From Maratus speciosus (lineage: Eukaryota > Arthropoda > Arachnida > Araneae > Salticidae): a DNA stretch of 64,000 bases. The notes beneath the pieces were generated by a model. It was given only the letters and a program-made list of their open reading frames with translations. It ran no database searches and had not been told where the DNA came from. Position 1 is the stretch's first letter. Each line of letters begins with the position of its first letter. Location of the stretch: positions 447,904,502 to 447,968,501 of the forward strand of contig OZ010794.1 of NCBI GenBank assembly GCA_963932465.1, written 5' to 3'. A program made the position numbers and the translations under genes. This document shows positions 1 through 9,812 of the stretch, piece after piece.

Positions 1-732
1 AAGGATGGAACGGTAAGGAAAATTACCACCTATTTTTAGGAAAATCATGTTAAGACCACAATGTTCATTGATTTTTCGAAACAGTTGTTAACATTGGATT
101 AGATTAATTTTTTTTTTTAATTTACCTCGAAAAGTGCAGGAATAAACCTTGGGGACGGTAAGACTACCAATAAAGCCACGGTGCTTGAAATTGATATTTA
201 AATGCTGATTTATATTCTGCAGTAAATTTCCTGTCAAAGAAATTTAGATATTCTTTCTCTAGCATACTACTGCATGAGCAGAAACTTGAAAAAAGTTCTG
301 TCGCTGCATCTGAAGTGATTTTCTGTATAATTTTAGAAGAGGGATGGTAAAAAATCTAAAACCCAGGTACAGAGTTAAAAAAATTAATATAAACCCTAAA
401 AATGTGTGCAGGTTAACTTTTAGCTACATATTTATGTAAAACAATAGTTTCAGTTTCAGAAAAAAATTACATCGAATTATTTTTATTGAAACCATTTTAT
501 CCAGACAGCTCCAAACTTCAAAATCAGCATCAGGGACACGGACGATAGATGAGTTTTCCATGTGTTTGGACCGCTAACATCGTCCAAAACTTATTTATCT
601 CGTTAATATTGTTGTGCACTCATGCAATGGGGTGTTCCCAAGTATGTGAAATAAAAAAAACACAAAAAAGTGTATTAAATAAAAAATTATTATTCAGAGA
701 CATGAAAGTTAAAAGATTGTGAGAATGCCTCA
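1..732 (-). mobile_element. Window-truncated copy of a 1.2-kb TIR element
   Basis: This stretch is a diverged reverse-complement copy of 28727-29470, collinear over its whole length. Shared landmarks include the phrase AAGATTGTGAGAATGCC near 715-731, which is the terminal inverted repeat of the fuller copy. The other terminus lies outside the window. No coding potential is visible. It is probably a non-autonomous DNA transposon; its superfamily is not identified. Confidence 0.75.
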
Positions 733-752
733 TAAGTACATTTGTACATATT

Positions 753-966
753 AGGGTAAGGTGGTGGAAGAATGCGCGGTGTACAAAAATACGCAGAGCG
801 ATAATATAATCTTAAAACAAAGTTTTACATTTAGCTACCGTTGTAAACGATGTAATGAAAGTTATTACATCGTTTACAAATGTAGCTAAATGCAAAACTC
901 TGTTTTGGGATTAGATTATCGCTCTATGTACTCTTGTACATCGAGCACTCTTGCACCACCTTACCC
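753..966. mobile_element. Palindromic MITE with about 100-bp arms
   Basis: The left arm begins AGGGTAAGGTGGTG and the right arm ends with its complement CACCACCTTACCCC. The arms pair imperfectly along almost the whole element and meet at ATTACATCGTTTACAA and its complement around 843-878. The length is about 214 bp and it holds no ORF. It is a typical foldback MITE and directly follows the end of the truncated element at 1-732. Confidence 0.8.
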
Positions 967-1971
967 CACAATTGCATTACTTGTGGCAAATGTTGTATAA
1001 ATAGACTGGATAACTCTACGCGGGGCTACTAGGGCGTAGATTCATGTGGGGCCACCATTACTTTTTTTTTTTTTTTCCTTTCTAATTTAATAAAGAAATA
1101 CTGAATTTCTTGTTTCGAAAGATCCTTTGGAAGTTGGGAGCTCGAGGCACGTGCCTTGTTTTCCTTTAATGTCATGAAGTTTTAACACCGATCATGAAGT
1201 ATTAACACAGAACAAACTGTACGAATTCTAATTTTTATAACCGAAAATTTTTCTAGCTTTTTAATTATGAGATTTTTTTCATCGTTCGATATAATAAAAA
1301 TAAATATGCATCATTTAGAGCGAAGCTCATTAATATGATAGTTCAGATCGACGAGCAGAATATATGAAAGGTATTTTAAAGTATCGATCTGCGAGGAATC
1401 TGGAGAAGCATCTACGAAATATAAGAATAAATTAGAGCAGGAAAAATTTTAAAATTTTATTATCAGCACGAAACGGATATTTTTATGGCCCTTATATTTA
1501 ATGCGCTGTTATACAGGTTATCCTTTCTTATCTTTGGCTGATAGATAACTTCTAAACTGCTAGTTTTTACGGTCCAGTTCTAATTGAAAAAAGTTTCAAT
1601 CGTTGTTCTTCATCATATAGAAAACCATTTACCTCAAAATACTTATTTTTTGAAGTTACGAAAGTTGTACGACTGTCCAAGCTGTAACTCTCGGAAATAT
1701 ACTAGAATTGCTCAATTTGTTTTCCTGGTATTGCTTTTAGTGCTTTAAAATCCTGCAAATTTATAGAATTCAAAGTACCATAATTCGACAAGTTTGGACG
1801 TACAAAAGTAGAGTTTCAGCTGTTTTACTTGTTAGAGCATGGGTAAAGTTTTCTAAACATAACTTAAAGAAATCAGTAGCCGTATACAAATTTAAATTTC
1901 GTAACTTTCACAAAAATAACTACTTTGTCGTACATGAATTTTCATATGACAAAGAGTATAGTTTGTAACTA
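967..1971. other. AT-rich stretch, nothing assigned
   Basis: No ORF, TIR or tandem repeat was recognised. There is a T run at 1062-1076. A weak inverted similarity links GAAGTTACGAAAGTTG (about 1653) with TTTCGTAACTTTCAC (about 1897). Confidence 0.5.
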
Positions 1972-2965
1972 GAGTCCTGCGCGGGTCAAGTTCTATCTGA
2001 CCCGAACTCGAAAATTCCATTTGAAGTTAACCCGCAACCCGACCTGAACCCGCAAAAATAATTTCGGCGACCCGCAACCCGGCCCGAACCCGCAATATTT
2101 CAAACTGCAACCCGACCCGAAGCCACAATCAAAGGAAAGTACATCATGTTTTAATGCAATCATGAAAAGCAATCTTACAATTGTACCTATTATAACATAT
2201 TTTTGTTTTACAAAGAAGAATGAAAGAATCTACATTCTTTAATATTCAAATATAGAAAACATCTGAATAGCGGTCATCTCGGGATTGTTGAATAAAATCA
2301 AACATCGAATAAGGTTGTCCCGAATTTTCTTTTTTCAGCTCGGAACGAATCTCTCTTTCTGCGTGTCGGGTTCATAGACTATAAGAGTTCTTGCGGGTTG
2401 TATTTAGGTTTGTTGCAAGTCAAATTGTTGGGATTTTCACAAAAAGTTTGAGCACAACTATGTTTCAGATGAAAATAAATACGCATTTAAATACGAATAA
2501 GTATATATTTAATTTACTGCATCAGAAATAAAAAGTATATAAGAAATGTGATCATAGATTATTCTTTCTTTAAGAATCATTTTTCTTCTTTCGAAATATT
2601 AATATGATCAACATTTTGTTTTTGATATACACGAAAACAAATGCGTCATACTTATGATAGTTTCTGAACACATACACAAATTACGTGTGTGTCGATCCCG
2701 CTATTCAAAGGTATATGAGCATTTCAAATGTTTATATGTCGGGAATTGAAAAAAATGTTCGCTAAATAGAGGTGTCCGCTTTTCGGGGGAAAGGTCATGG
2801 AGGTCTTATTGGGTATAGATTTTTAACCTGAAAAACTATTTTGGAAATTCTTTTGAAATTCGGATCAACCCGAACTTCAACCCGCAAGAGTGAAAACACA
2901 ACCTGAACCCGAAACAATAAAAGTCAACCCGAACCGCAGTAAAAAAATGAAAGTCTACAGGACCC
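1972..2965. mobile_element. Putative non-autonomous element with CCCGAA/CCCGCA-rich ends
   Basis: Both ends are dense in degenerate GACCCGAACCCG hexamers (about 1980-2130 and 2860-2985), and the middle is ordinary AT-rich DNA. The left boundary reads AGAGTCCTGCGCGGGTC. The right boundary, read on the minus strand, gives CGGGTTCGGGTCCTGTAGACT-like sequence, so the ends are roughly inverted around GTCCTG. This suggests a MITE, but no clean target duplication is seen. It has no ORF. Confidence 0.5.
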
Positions 2966-3640
2966 GAACCCGAACCGCAACGAAAAAATATAGCGGCGTA
3001 TATGTCAGGAGCTTCATAACCAATAATCTATGTCATGAACCATTTATCCCTTTCTTCAATTAGCCATAATGGTCTTTCCCACCACTGAGATTCTATTCTA
3101 TCAGTTGCTTATGAGACCACCCATGAGAAATCAGATCGGTAGGATTGATTCTGCTAGGCACATGGCATCCATTTTTATAGGTGAAAATGTTTTTTATTTA
3201 TTTTATCCTGTTTGAGCAGAGTTTCGCTCTCTTTTCCTCGAGATCAATACTTCTTCAGGTAGAATAGACTCTTCTAAATGAATGATAAATACTCCTTATT
3301 TTTCTCGAGTAAAGCCTAGACATTTAAGGTATTTTATTTATCTTATTAGTTTGTTGTACAATTTCAGCTAATCGGTTTTCATTCTAGCAGCTATGGCGTT
3401 TCTAATCACTATCGTTTAGAAATCCAGAATGTGAACTTGAATAAGCAAATTCATTCATTTTACCAATCACTTAAAAATGAAATTTCTTTTAAAATTTTTC
3501 GAAAAGTGTGCTACAATTAAAATTATTTTCCAGCTTACTGGAAGTTTTAATTTAATAATTGAAAGACGCTTAAATATGTGGCTAAATGTAACGCCCTCTC
3601 GTTGTGTAAAAAAATAAATAAATAAATAAATAAAAGAACT
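2966..3640. other. Unassigned AT-rich stretch with a short AAAT microsatellite
   Basis: No gene is recognised. A run of AAAT units lies at 3611-3634, directly before the next MITE. Confidence 0.5.
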
Positions 3641-3646
3641 AATATA

Positions 3647-4217
3647 CAGGGTTATTACAAATGAATCATCGGGTTTTGATACGTTTGTCATGTGTGTGTG
3701 GTTGCCATGGTTGCTGCGCGAATGTCATATTCAAAATGGTGACTAGACAGCAGAAATTTTCCACACAGTTGGCTGTGTAATGGAAAGTTCACGGCTAGTG
3801 CTATTTGTTGATTTCGTGGTACTACGGATGAAACTCTAACTCGGTTCATTGTTTCTTCAGTAACACTTGGTCTGCCGGAACTTTTGCCGTTATAACCGGT
3901 TTCTTTGAACTGTCGATACAGCGCAGAATGCTTTGTTGGGATGGTGGTTTGCATTTGTATGACTCCCGGAATGCTCTCTGAACGGTTATAAGCGATCCAC
4001 ACTTTGAAAATTCTAGTACACAAAACGTTTTCTGCTGTCCGGTCGCCATTTTGAATATGACGCTTGCGCAGCATCTATGGCAACCACACGCGCATAACAC
4101 ATACTCAGCGTGAAACTGTAGTTAACGCCGTCTCGTTTGAGTTGTCTTGAAAACATAGTTTCCTAGTTTGCACGTAGTAACGTATCAAAACCCGATGATT
4201 CATTTGTAATAACCCTG
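3647..4217. mobile_element. Mariner-related MITE with perfect 39-bp TIRs
   Basis: The terminus at 3647-3685 starts CAGGGTTATTACAAATGAAT. It is the exact reverse complement of 4179-4217, giving a 571-bp element. The interior keeps pieces of a helix-turn-helix transposase on the minus strand (separate entry). The flanks are TATA-like on the left and GTAT on the right, so a TA duplication is not clean. The perfect TIRs suggest fairly recent activity compared with its broken interior. Confidence 0.9.
3780..4070 (-). pseudogene. Relic of the N-terminal DNA-binding part of a mariner-like transposase
   Basis: On the minus strand one frame reads MATGQQKTFCVLEFSKCGS, then VQRAFRESYKCKPPS. After a frame change the next frame reads YRQFKETG and GRPSVTEETMNRVR. 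This order (FCVLEF, QRAFR, Y..F.ETG, GRP.V.EE) is the pattern of the N-terminal helix-turn-helix domain of arthropod mariner-like transposases, often annotated DUF4817. The two halves sit in different frames, so the reading frame is broken. The catalytic DDE half is absent. It lies wholly inside the 3647-4217 element and is a passenger relic. Confidence 0.75.
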
Positions 4218-4317
4218 TGTATTTCGATAAAAGTTTCAATCGTTGTCAAATGTTGAGTACTGGAAAATAACCAGTTTCAATAACAAGTCTGCACCAACAT
4301 TTAGGCTTCAAAACTCC

Positions 4318-4625
4318 AACTAGATCGGGCAGCGGTGGCAGAGTATTAAACTCGCAGCTGAAAGGCCACGGGATCGAGGCGTACTGCTGGCTAAAATCCG
4401 CCATGTACGCTAATGGCTCCTGGTGCATGTAAAATCCGTCGTGGGTGCAAAGTTCCCCAAGTTGCCTATGAATTATACCTCTGGAAGTGCTTTGCTAGAT
4501 GAAGATCCCGTTACCTAATCAAGGTTCCAAATTACGAGATCAACTTGAGTAGCAATGTGCAGGTGCCGAACAACAAGATATAAATGTTAAGTAACCGGCG
4601 TAACAACGTTCCCAACTAAGCGATC
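4318..4625 (+). mobile_element. tRNA-derived SINE (head and body), interrupted downstream
   Basis: A Pol III A-box-like motif, TGGCAGAGTATT, at about 4336 is followed about 36 bp later by GATCGAGGC (4372-4380), which fits the B-box pattern GWTCRANNC. The body is more GC-balanced than the surroundings and continues to the MITE at 4626. It probably resumes at 4878-5010 (GGCACTGCCTATACGACC and onward). Its family differs from the SINE at 40217. The exact ends are uncertain. Confidence 0.6.
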
Positions 4626-4876
4626 CAGAGAAAAAAAAAGACCTAAAACGAGTAGAAAAATTCCCGAATTTGAATTCGGTAGAAATATTCCTAGGTATGA
4701 GGTGATTCGATTTTTTTTTTTTTAAATCCCAGAAGGGGTATTTAACAATGCCCAAAATGGATACACAGTGGTAACCAAAACAGGCATATGTATCCAAATT
4801 GGGTAACCTCATACCTAAGAATCTTTCTACCCAATTCGGATATTTTTCTGCTCCTTTTAGGTCTTATTTTTTTCTG
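4626..4876. mobile_element. MITE with about 75-bp imperfect TIRs, inside the SINE
   Basis: The left arm CAGAGAAAAAAAAAGACCTA through GGTATGAGG pairs with the right arm, whose minus strand reads CAGAAAAAAATAAGACCTAA through GGTATGAGG. The length is about 251 bp. GC-balanced SINE-like sequence flanks both sides, which suggests nested insertion. The interior has no gene. Confidence 0.75.
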
Positions 4877-4877
4877 T

Positions 4878-5030
4878 GTAGGCACTGCCTATACGACCTA
4901 GGTGCTCGTTAGCTTTATTGCCGCTGCTCGGCGATTTGGCAGTCACCCGCCCCGATACCAAATATCAAACCAGTTTAGCTGCTGGGGCTACCCGAGAGGT
5001 AGGGGCTTGGTCATCGGTTAGAGAGAAAGA
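4878..5030 (+). repeat. Likely tail of the interrupted SINE
   Basis: A GC-balanced segment (GCACTGCCTATACGACC, CCGCTGCTCGGCG) follows the nested MITE and looks like the continuation of the 4318-4625 SINE. This assignment rests on composition and position only. Confidence 0.35.
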
Positions 5031-5212
5031 AAAGAGTATTGGAAAATATGTATGACATACAGTTTTATAAATAATGGATTAATGAACAAAGCGCTAAAAT
5101 AAATTATTTTCTTCATTTGTGAATCTGGATGCGAAAAACAGTCACATATCAACTCAAGTTTTGATATAAATAATATTGAAATAATAGAATAATAAATAAT
5201 AAGAATAATACG

Positions 5213-5530
5213 TAAAAATATAACAAGTATTATCTATTTATGTAAATTAAAACCGTATTGACCATAGAAGTCAGCCGATAATGAGCAGTAAATATATTAT
5301 CGAAACTGAATTATTCTTGATAACGTAGTACTCCGACTTATTTACTCTAATCCAACAATAGAGTATTCTATAAAAGAATAATTTAATAGGGATAATGAAT
5401 CACATTCTTTTGAAAAAGCAATCCACTTAACAATATTGCTTTAGTCGAACATAAATTATTGATATATTTGATTTCCATTTATACCTTTTGCTGAAGCAAT
5501 GTTCTTTTAAAGGCAGTATTTATTTTAGAA
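5213..5530 (+). repeat. Diverged direct duplicate, copy 1
   Basis: This block is collinear with 6265-6490. Shared phrases include ATCTATTTATRTAAATTA, AGTAAATATATTATCG, CTGAATTATTCTTG, and later TTTAGTCGAA and ATTTCCATTTATA. The two copies bracket the exon-like ORF at 5785-6045, so a segmental duplication has occurred. No function is apparent. Confidence 0.6.
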
Positions 5531-5784
5531 GAAATTTTTCTTTTTTTTTTAATTTAAGAAGAATTTTTTTTAATAAAAAATCCAGTGTATCCTATTGGGA
5601 ATATCTGGATAAGAGAACATACTGCCTGGTGTACAGAACTGAATATAAGTAAAAATCGTTTTTAATTAAAAACTTCAATAATTTCTGTACATTTAATATG
5701 CTTTTTAAAATTATCTAACAATTACACCAAAAATCATTTTTATATGAAATATATTAGTTACATGTTAATAAAAATAAAAAAGTT

Positions 5785-6045
5785 TTGAAATCTATGAAAA
5801 CTACATGTTTTAAAAACAATCTGTATCATAATCTCATTTATAATCTATTAGTTTACAAAGTTTTAACGGAATTATTTCAGAAATGTTTCCATTTTGCGAA
5901 AGAAAATATCTTTCTTGATGCTGTGAAGTATGTTGAAGAAATGTTACTTCACATAATTTTAACAAATAAGCGACCACTGTTAAGGTCGATTAAAAAATAC
6001 TTGCTTGAAAATTATTTAAAAAATAATGAAAAATCTGTAAATTGA
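5785..6045 (+). other. Unrecognised 86-codon ORF, possible terminal exon
   Basis: The ORF ends in a stop at 6043-6045. Its second half begins after a splice-acceptor-like AATTATTTCAG at about 5870-5880 and continues as KCFHFAKENIFLDAVKYVEE, then LLRSIKKYLLENYLKNN. It is lysine- and leucine-rich with alternating hydrophobic residues, as in a helical protein. The upstream half is low-complexity AT-rich translation. I do not recognise a family. Weak reasons to list it are its length in a very AT-rich region, the acceptor-like site, and its position between duplicated flanks. Chance is a real alternative. Confidence 0.2.
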
Positions 6046-6264
6046 AATACCATTTTAAGACTAATTTCCTTTAAATTAAAAAAAATATATATCTGTGCTA
6101 TAAAATGAAAACTATAACGTAGATCGTTGCCAACATCGTTATGATGTCAGCGTTAATGATCACACATTTTCCCTTTGTAATTTAGATTAGTCAGACAATC
6201 ACAGTTTAGCTAAATTTTTGAGATATTATAATAAAATGATAAGTAGCAGATCAGCACAACCCAT

Positions 6265-6490
6265 AAAAATGTAACGTTTCATCTATTTATATAAATTATA
6301 ACAGTATTAACCATGGCAATCCGCCGTTAATGAACCAATAAATATATTATCGCGATAACTGAATTATTCTTGTTATCGTAGTAAGATATGCATTTAACAA
6401 TATTGGCTTAGTCGAAATAAATTGTGGTTATCTTCTTTTATCTCCATTTATAAGTTTTTTGTAATAATGTTCATTTTAGGCTAGATTTTT
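6265..6490 (+). repeat. Diverged direct duplicate, copy 2
   Basis: This is the partner of 5213-5530 at a spacing of about 1.05 kb, with the same order of shared phrases (CGTTTCATCTATTTATATAA, CTGAATTATTCTTGTTATCG, ATTGGCTTAGTCGAA). Confidence 0.6.
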
Positions 6491-7415
6491 ATTTAACAGT
6501 AATACATTCATTTAGGAATAAAATTTGTTCTTAAAAAAATCTTTTCTTGAAATAATGTGGCATATGAGTTGTGATAAAGCAAGTAACCATTCGTTCCAAA
6601 AAAATGTCGAAGAACCTAATTAAATTTTACCAAGAAATATAAGATTGATAGAATGTAAGATTAATGGTTCCTACCTCCCAAATTACTATCTGTATTTACC
6701 TGTTTCAAACATTACATTGCATAGTGCAAATTATAAATTATAAAAACGCATTACAATCAGGATTAGAAATTAGGAACTCTAAGTAAGACGTCAAATGACG
6801 CCTACAACTTTTTTTCTAGGTTCCATACTGCATTTCATAATTGAAATTTTGTTATATATTTTCTCATTTTCTTCGCAACCATGTCAACAATAACATAACT
6901 TCATTTTATGTGTTAAGGACAACGGGTGGGGGGGGGAGGGGGGGTTACTGTATGAACATTTTATTGCTGTGTTAATTACTAAAACAAAATAAAAGCTGGT
7001 TTTGTTTAAAAGTGTAAAACCTGATTGAACTACAATATTTGGATTCTAGAAAAATGTTTACTTTAATCTTTTTATAAAGCTAATATGCATACAAAACAGA
7101 TTATCAAGCAATTATGTCAACAAAAAGAAAATTTGTGCTTTTAAACACAATTACGGACAAGCCTAGTTAAAAAAAAAAAAATCTTGCGGCTGAAGGTCGC
7201 CTCAGCAAATATAAAAATAGCAAATAAATGAACCCCTGGATACGAATTATGGCATAGTATTTAAAAATATTCACAAATCCTACATAAATTGTAGGGGTTC
7301 TATTCTTATTTTATAGATCTTTATAATCACTAAATGTTGAATCTCAAAATGCATGATATTTGTGTTCACCACTATATCACTCTTACATGTATTTCTCATC
7401 CACAAAAATAAAAAC

Positions 7416-7418
<3 letters not shown>
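6491..7418. other. AT-rich stretch with a G-rich tract
   Basis: No gene is recognised. A G-rich run at 6924-6944 (GGGTGGGGGGGGGAGGGGGG) is the only compositional outlier. An AATAAA-like signal (AAAATAAAAACC) lies just before the long A tract at 7419. Confidence 0.5.

Positions 7419-7465
<47 letters not shown>
7419..7465. repeat. 47-bp poly(A) tract
   Basis: An uninterrupted A run directly follows AAAATAAAAACCTT. It could be the tail of an old retrocopy inserted on the plus strand, but the upstream sequence matches no recognised element. Confidence 0.8.
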
Positions 7466-7467
<2 letters not shown>

Positions 7468-8146
7468 AAGCAGAGATTCAACAATCTTGTTGCACAGGAA
7501 TCGCAAAATGCATCTGGGATCACTGTATCTCAAATTTGGGCGCATTGTGATGTGACAAAGAACAAAAAAACCTCAATTTGGTTGTTTTCCTATACTTTTT
7601 TATTACAAAATTCTCTCTGTCTGAGAACCAAATAAAATTTCACTCGCATTGCTTGTTAGAGTTTTTTTTTTCAAGTTTCTCACTTTTTAAATTTTTATAC
7701 GCAAAATCATGCCTTATTTTTTACCTTTACATGCACTAGAGAAGAAATGCTTTTTTCCTTAATTTCTGTAAGTATATTATATTAAAAAAAAAAAAAACCG
7801 TTTCTGTTTTTGAGACTTCTTTTTGAGAAAATTTATTATATTTATAAATACAATTGAAAAGATACGCTCTTTACCTTAATTTCTGTAAATATATTATCTC
7901 TTTTCAAAAACCATATCCTTTTTGAAAAATCGAGGAATTTTTTTCTCGGGTATTCTTTCAAATGCAGGAATACACTGCATTCGAGCAATCTATTGAACGA
8001 CGAAGAAACGTTATGAATAGTATACTATACTGGAAAATGTATAATTATTTTACCAAGTTTTAGTTTTGATATGCGATATCGTGGTTAATAATAGATTACA
8101 GATCGTATGATCGATCTTATGATCGTAATAATATGTATCTTTACAG

Positions 8147-8327
8147 ATCGATTTTAAAAATAGCAGAAATAATTTATCCGTCCAGATTTTATTTGCCATC
8201 TATTATCCGGGAATCAATAGAGATATTTTTACGCAACGAGAATATTTGCAATGATTTAGTGTCCCTTGAATTACCTAAAATTTGGAAAGAGATGCTATGC
8301 TGTTTTAATAACAATAGTAAAAATTAA
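8147..8327 (+). CDS. Possible terminal exon encoding a SOCS-box-like segment
   Basis: After the acceptor-like TATCTTTACAG (ending about 8146) an open frame runs to TAA at 8325-8327. The peptide includes SRFYLPSIIRESIEIFLRN, then LVSLELPKIWKEMLCCF. The spacing of a basic hydrophobic helix (LP.IIRE.I..FL) and a following L.LP...KE.L resembles the SOCS box at the C-terminus of ankyrin/SOCS E3 adaptor proteins, which recruits elongin B/C. The usual LC in the first helix is not obvious. No upstream ankyrin exon was found within the window. It could be a real last exon, a pseudo-exon or chance. Confidence 0.3.
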
Positions 8328-8863
8328 TCCACTCTCACAGATATCCAATTTCCTTTTATTTTATGTTTGCACGTATTTTCATTATGCATGAAGTCTCGTG
8401 ACATTATTTACCAAGTTATTGTTTTAAAATTTGTTTGCAAAAATATTTCTATCATGAATGATTTTGAAAATGTCACCGTTTGTGCGATAAAATGAGCATT
8501 AATCTAAATAAAGGAATTATACCACTTTTAAAGCATTTTTTAGCTTTGTTTCAAACTTCTAATGTTAAAAAAATTATTATTATCTGGTAGTTTTAAAAAA
8601 CGAATCTCTTGAATTTTTAAATTTTTATTTTCTATAAAGCCGTGCCTTATCTCTTATACTTAAACACTTTCGAAAATACATGCTCTTTATCTGAAATTCT
8701 GTAAATATATTATAATATCTTTTCAAAATTCTTTTTGAGAACAGCATGTAAAACCACACCTTATATCTTACCTTTAAATACACTAGAAAATATGCACTCT
8801 TTACCTTAATTTCTGTAAATGTATTATAATATATTTTCAAAAAGCTGTTTCCTTTTTGAGAAT

Positions 8864-8866
8864 TTT

Positions 8867-8897
<31 letters not shown>

Positions 8898-8899
8898 TT
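8864..8899. repeat. ATTT microsatellite
   Basis: About nine TTTA units run in a row between the diverged repeats and the next MITE. Confidence 0.85.
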
Positions 8900-8948
8900 T
8901 TTTGATAAAACCAAGTAAAAGCCATGCCTCATTTCTTACATTTAAATA

Positions 8949-8951
8949 CAC

Positions 8952-8982
<31 letters not shown>

Positions 8983-9245
8983 CACTGTAAATTTGCCAGC
9001 ACAAACTCGATTACAGTGATTGTGCTGTATCTTTCTTTGGTTTCCTGATTATATAAATATGAAAAATACAGTAGTTGCGTAAAATTAACAGCCCATTGTG
9101 CTGTTAATTTTACGCAACTACTGTATTTTTCATGTTTATATAATCAGGAAACCAAAGAAAGATACAGCACATTCACTGTGGTCGAGTTTGTGCTTAAGAT
9201 GAACAGTACTTCGTGCTGTAAAAATGCCGTTTTTTTTTTACAGTG
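8949..9245. mobile_element. CACTGTAAAA-family MITE, copy 1
   Basis: The element starts CACTGTAAAAAAAA and ends TTTTTTTACAGTG, flanked by TA on both sides. The interior folds back on itself: CTGTATCTTTCTTTGGTTTC at about 9026 is mirrored by its complement at about 9151. At the centre is the palindrome GTTGCGTAAAATTAACAG. It is 297 bp. The same family lies at 46179-46543. Confidence 0.85.
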
Positions 9246-9769
9246 TACTTTAGAAAAGCCAACTCTGTATTGTTTGCCTTTAGGTACATTGTCAACCCCA
9301 AACGTTTATGCTATTAATTTTTGAACACTTTTTAATTACATCTCTTCTTAAATCTATATCTATTTTGAGAATTTAGATGTTTCAAGAAATCCCATAATAT
9401 ATTGCATTCGAGCAATCCATTAACCGAAAGATAAACGGTAGAGTAGTCTAAAATTCACGATTATTTAACTTTCTTTTCGTTGTAGACACAGTCGCCGTGA
9501 CTGATTAATAATGTGTTAATGAAATGGCGAATTATTTCCATTATCCTAATGGAAAGTGAGGATTGATGAGGTCCCTAACTTTGATGCATTATTTATTTCG
9601 GAAACAGTATAGACATGTTTTTATTTATGTGTATGTGATCATTTTTAGGTAGCTTTCATTACAAAAAGCTACCTATTGCAGCCGTTCGGAGGAAAGCGAT
9701 TTCAAAAACTTTTGGTATATTTTCATCGATCATGACCCCCAGACCACGAAACCACCCTCCGTTCAAAAT

Positions 9770-9770
<1 letters not shown>
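9246..9770. other. Unassigned stretch with a hairpin
   Basis: No gene is recognised. There is a short hairpin GGTAGCTTT/AAAGCTACC at 9649-9674, and a diverged duplicate of the 7975 segment at about 9368-9480. Confidence 0.4.

Positions 9771-9771
<1 letters not shown>

Positions 9772-9807
<36 letters not shown>
9772..9807. repeat. TA microsatellite
   Basis: An uninterrupted run of TA dinucleotides sits at the left edge of the 327-bp tandem array. Confidence 0.9.
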
Positions 9808-9809
<2 letters not shown>

Positions 9810-9812
9810 CCT

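Larger units (their letters stand above)
7670..8930 (+). repeat. Diverged 100-150 bp tandem or dispersed repeats
   Basis: The module TTACCTTAATTTCTGTAAAT with ATATTATA and TTTTCAAAA-CTTTTTGAGAA recurs at about 7748, 7871, 8688 and 8803. It is paired with a GCCWTGCCTYATTTCTTACM-type phrase at 7710, 8640, 8757 and 8920. The array is broken by an unrelated block (about 7930-8600) that includes the SOCS-like ORF. A second link, TTGCATTCGAGCAATC at about 7975 and again at about 9402, indicates segmental duplication. Confidence 0.55.

Noticed and set aside
1976..2130. Telomere-like repeat (CCCGAA words)
   Set aside because: The words are degenerate, confined to two short ends of one element, and differ from the arthropod TTAGG repeat.
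7353..7635. Two ORFs with long lysine runs
   Set aside because: The lysines are a translation of the 47-bp A tract; nothing else supports coding.
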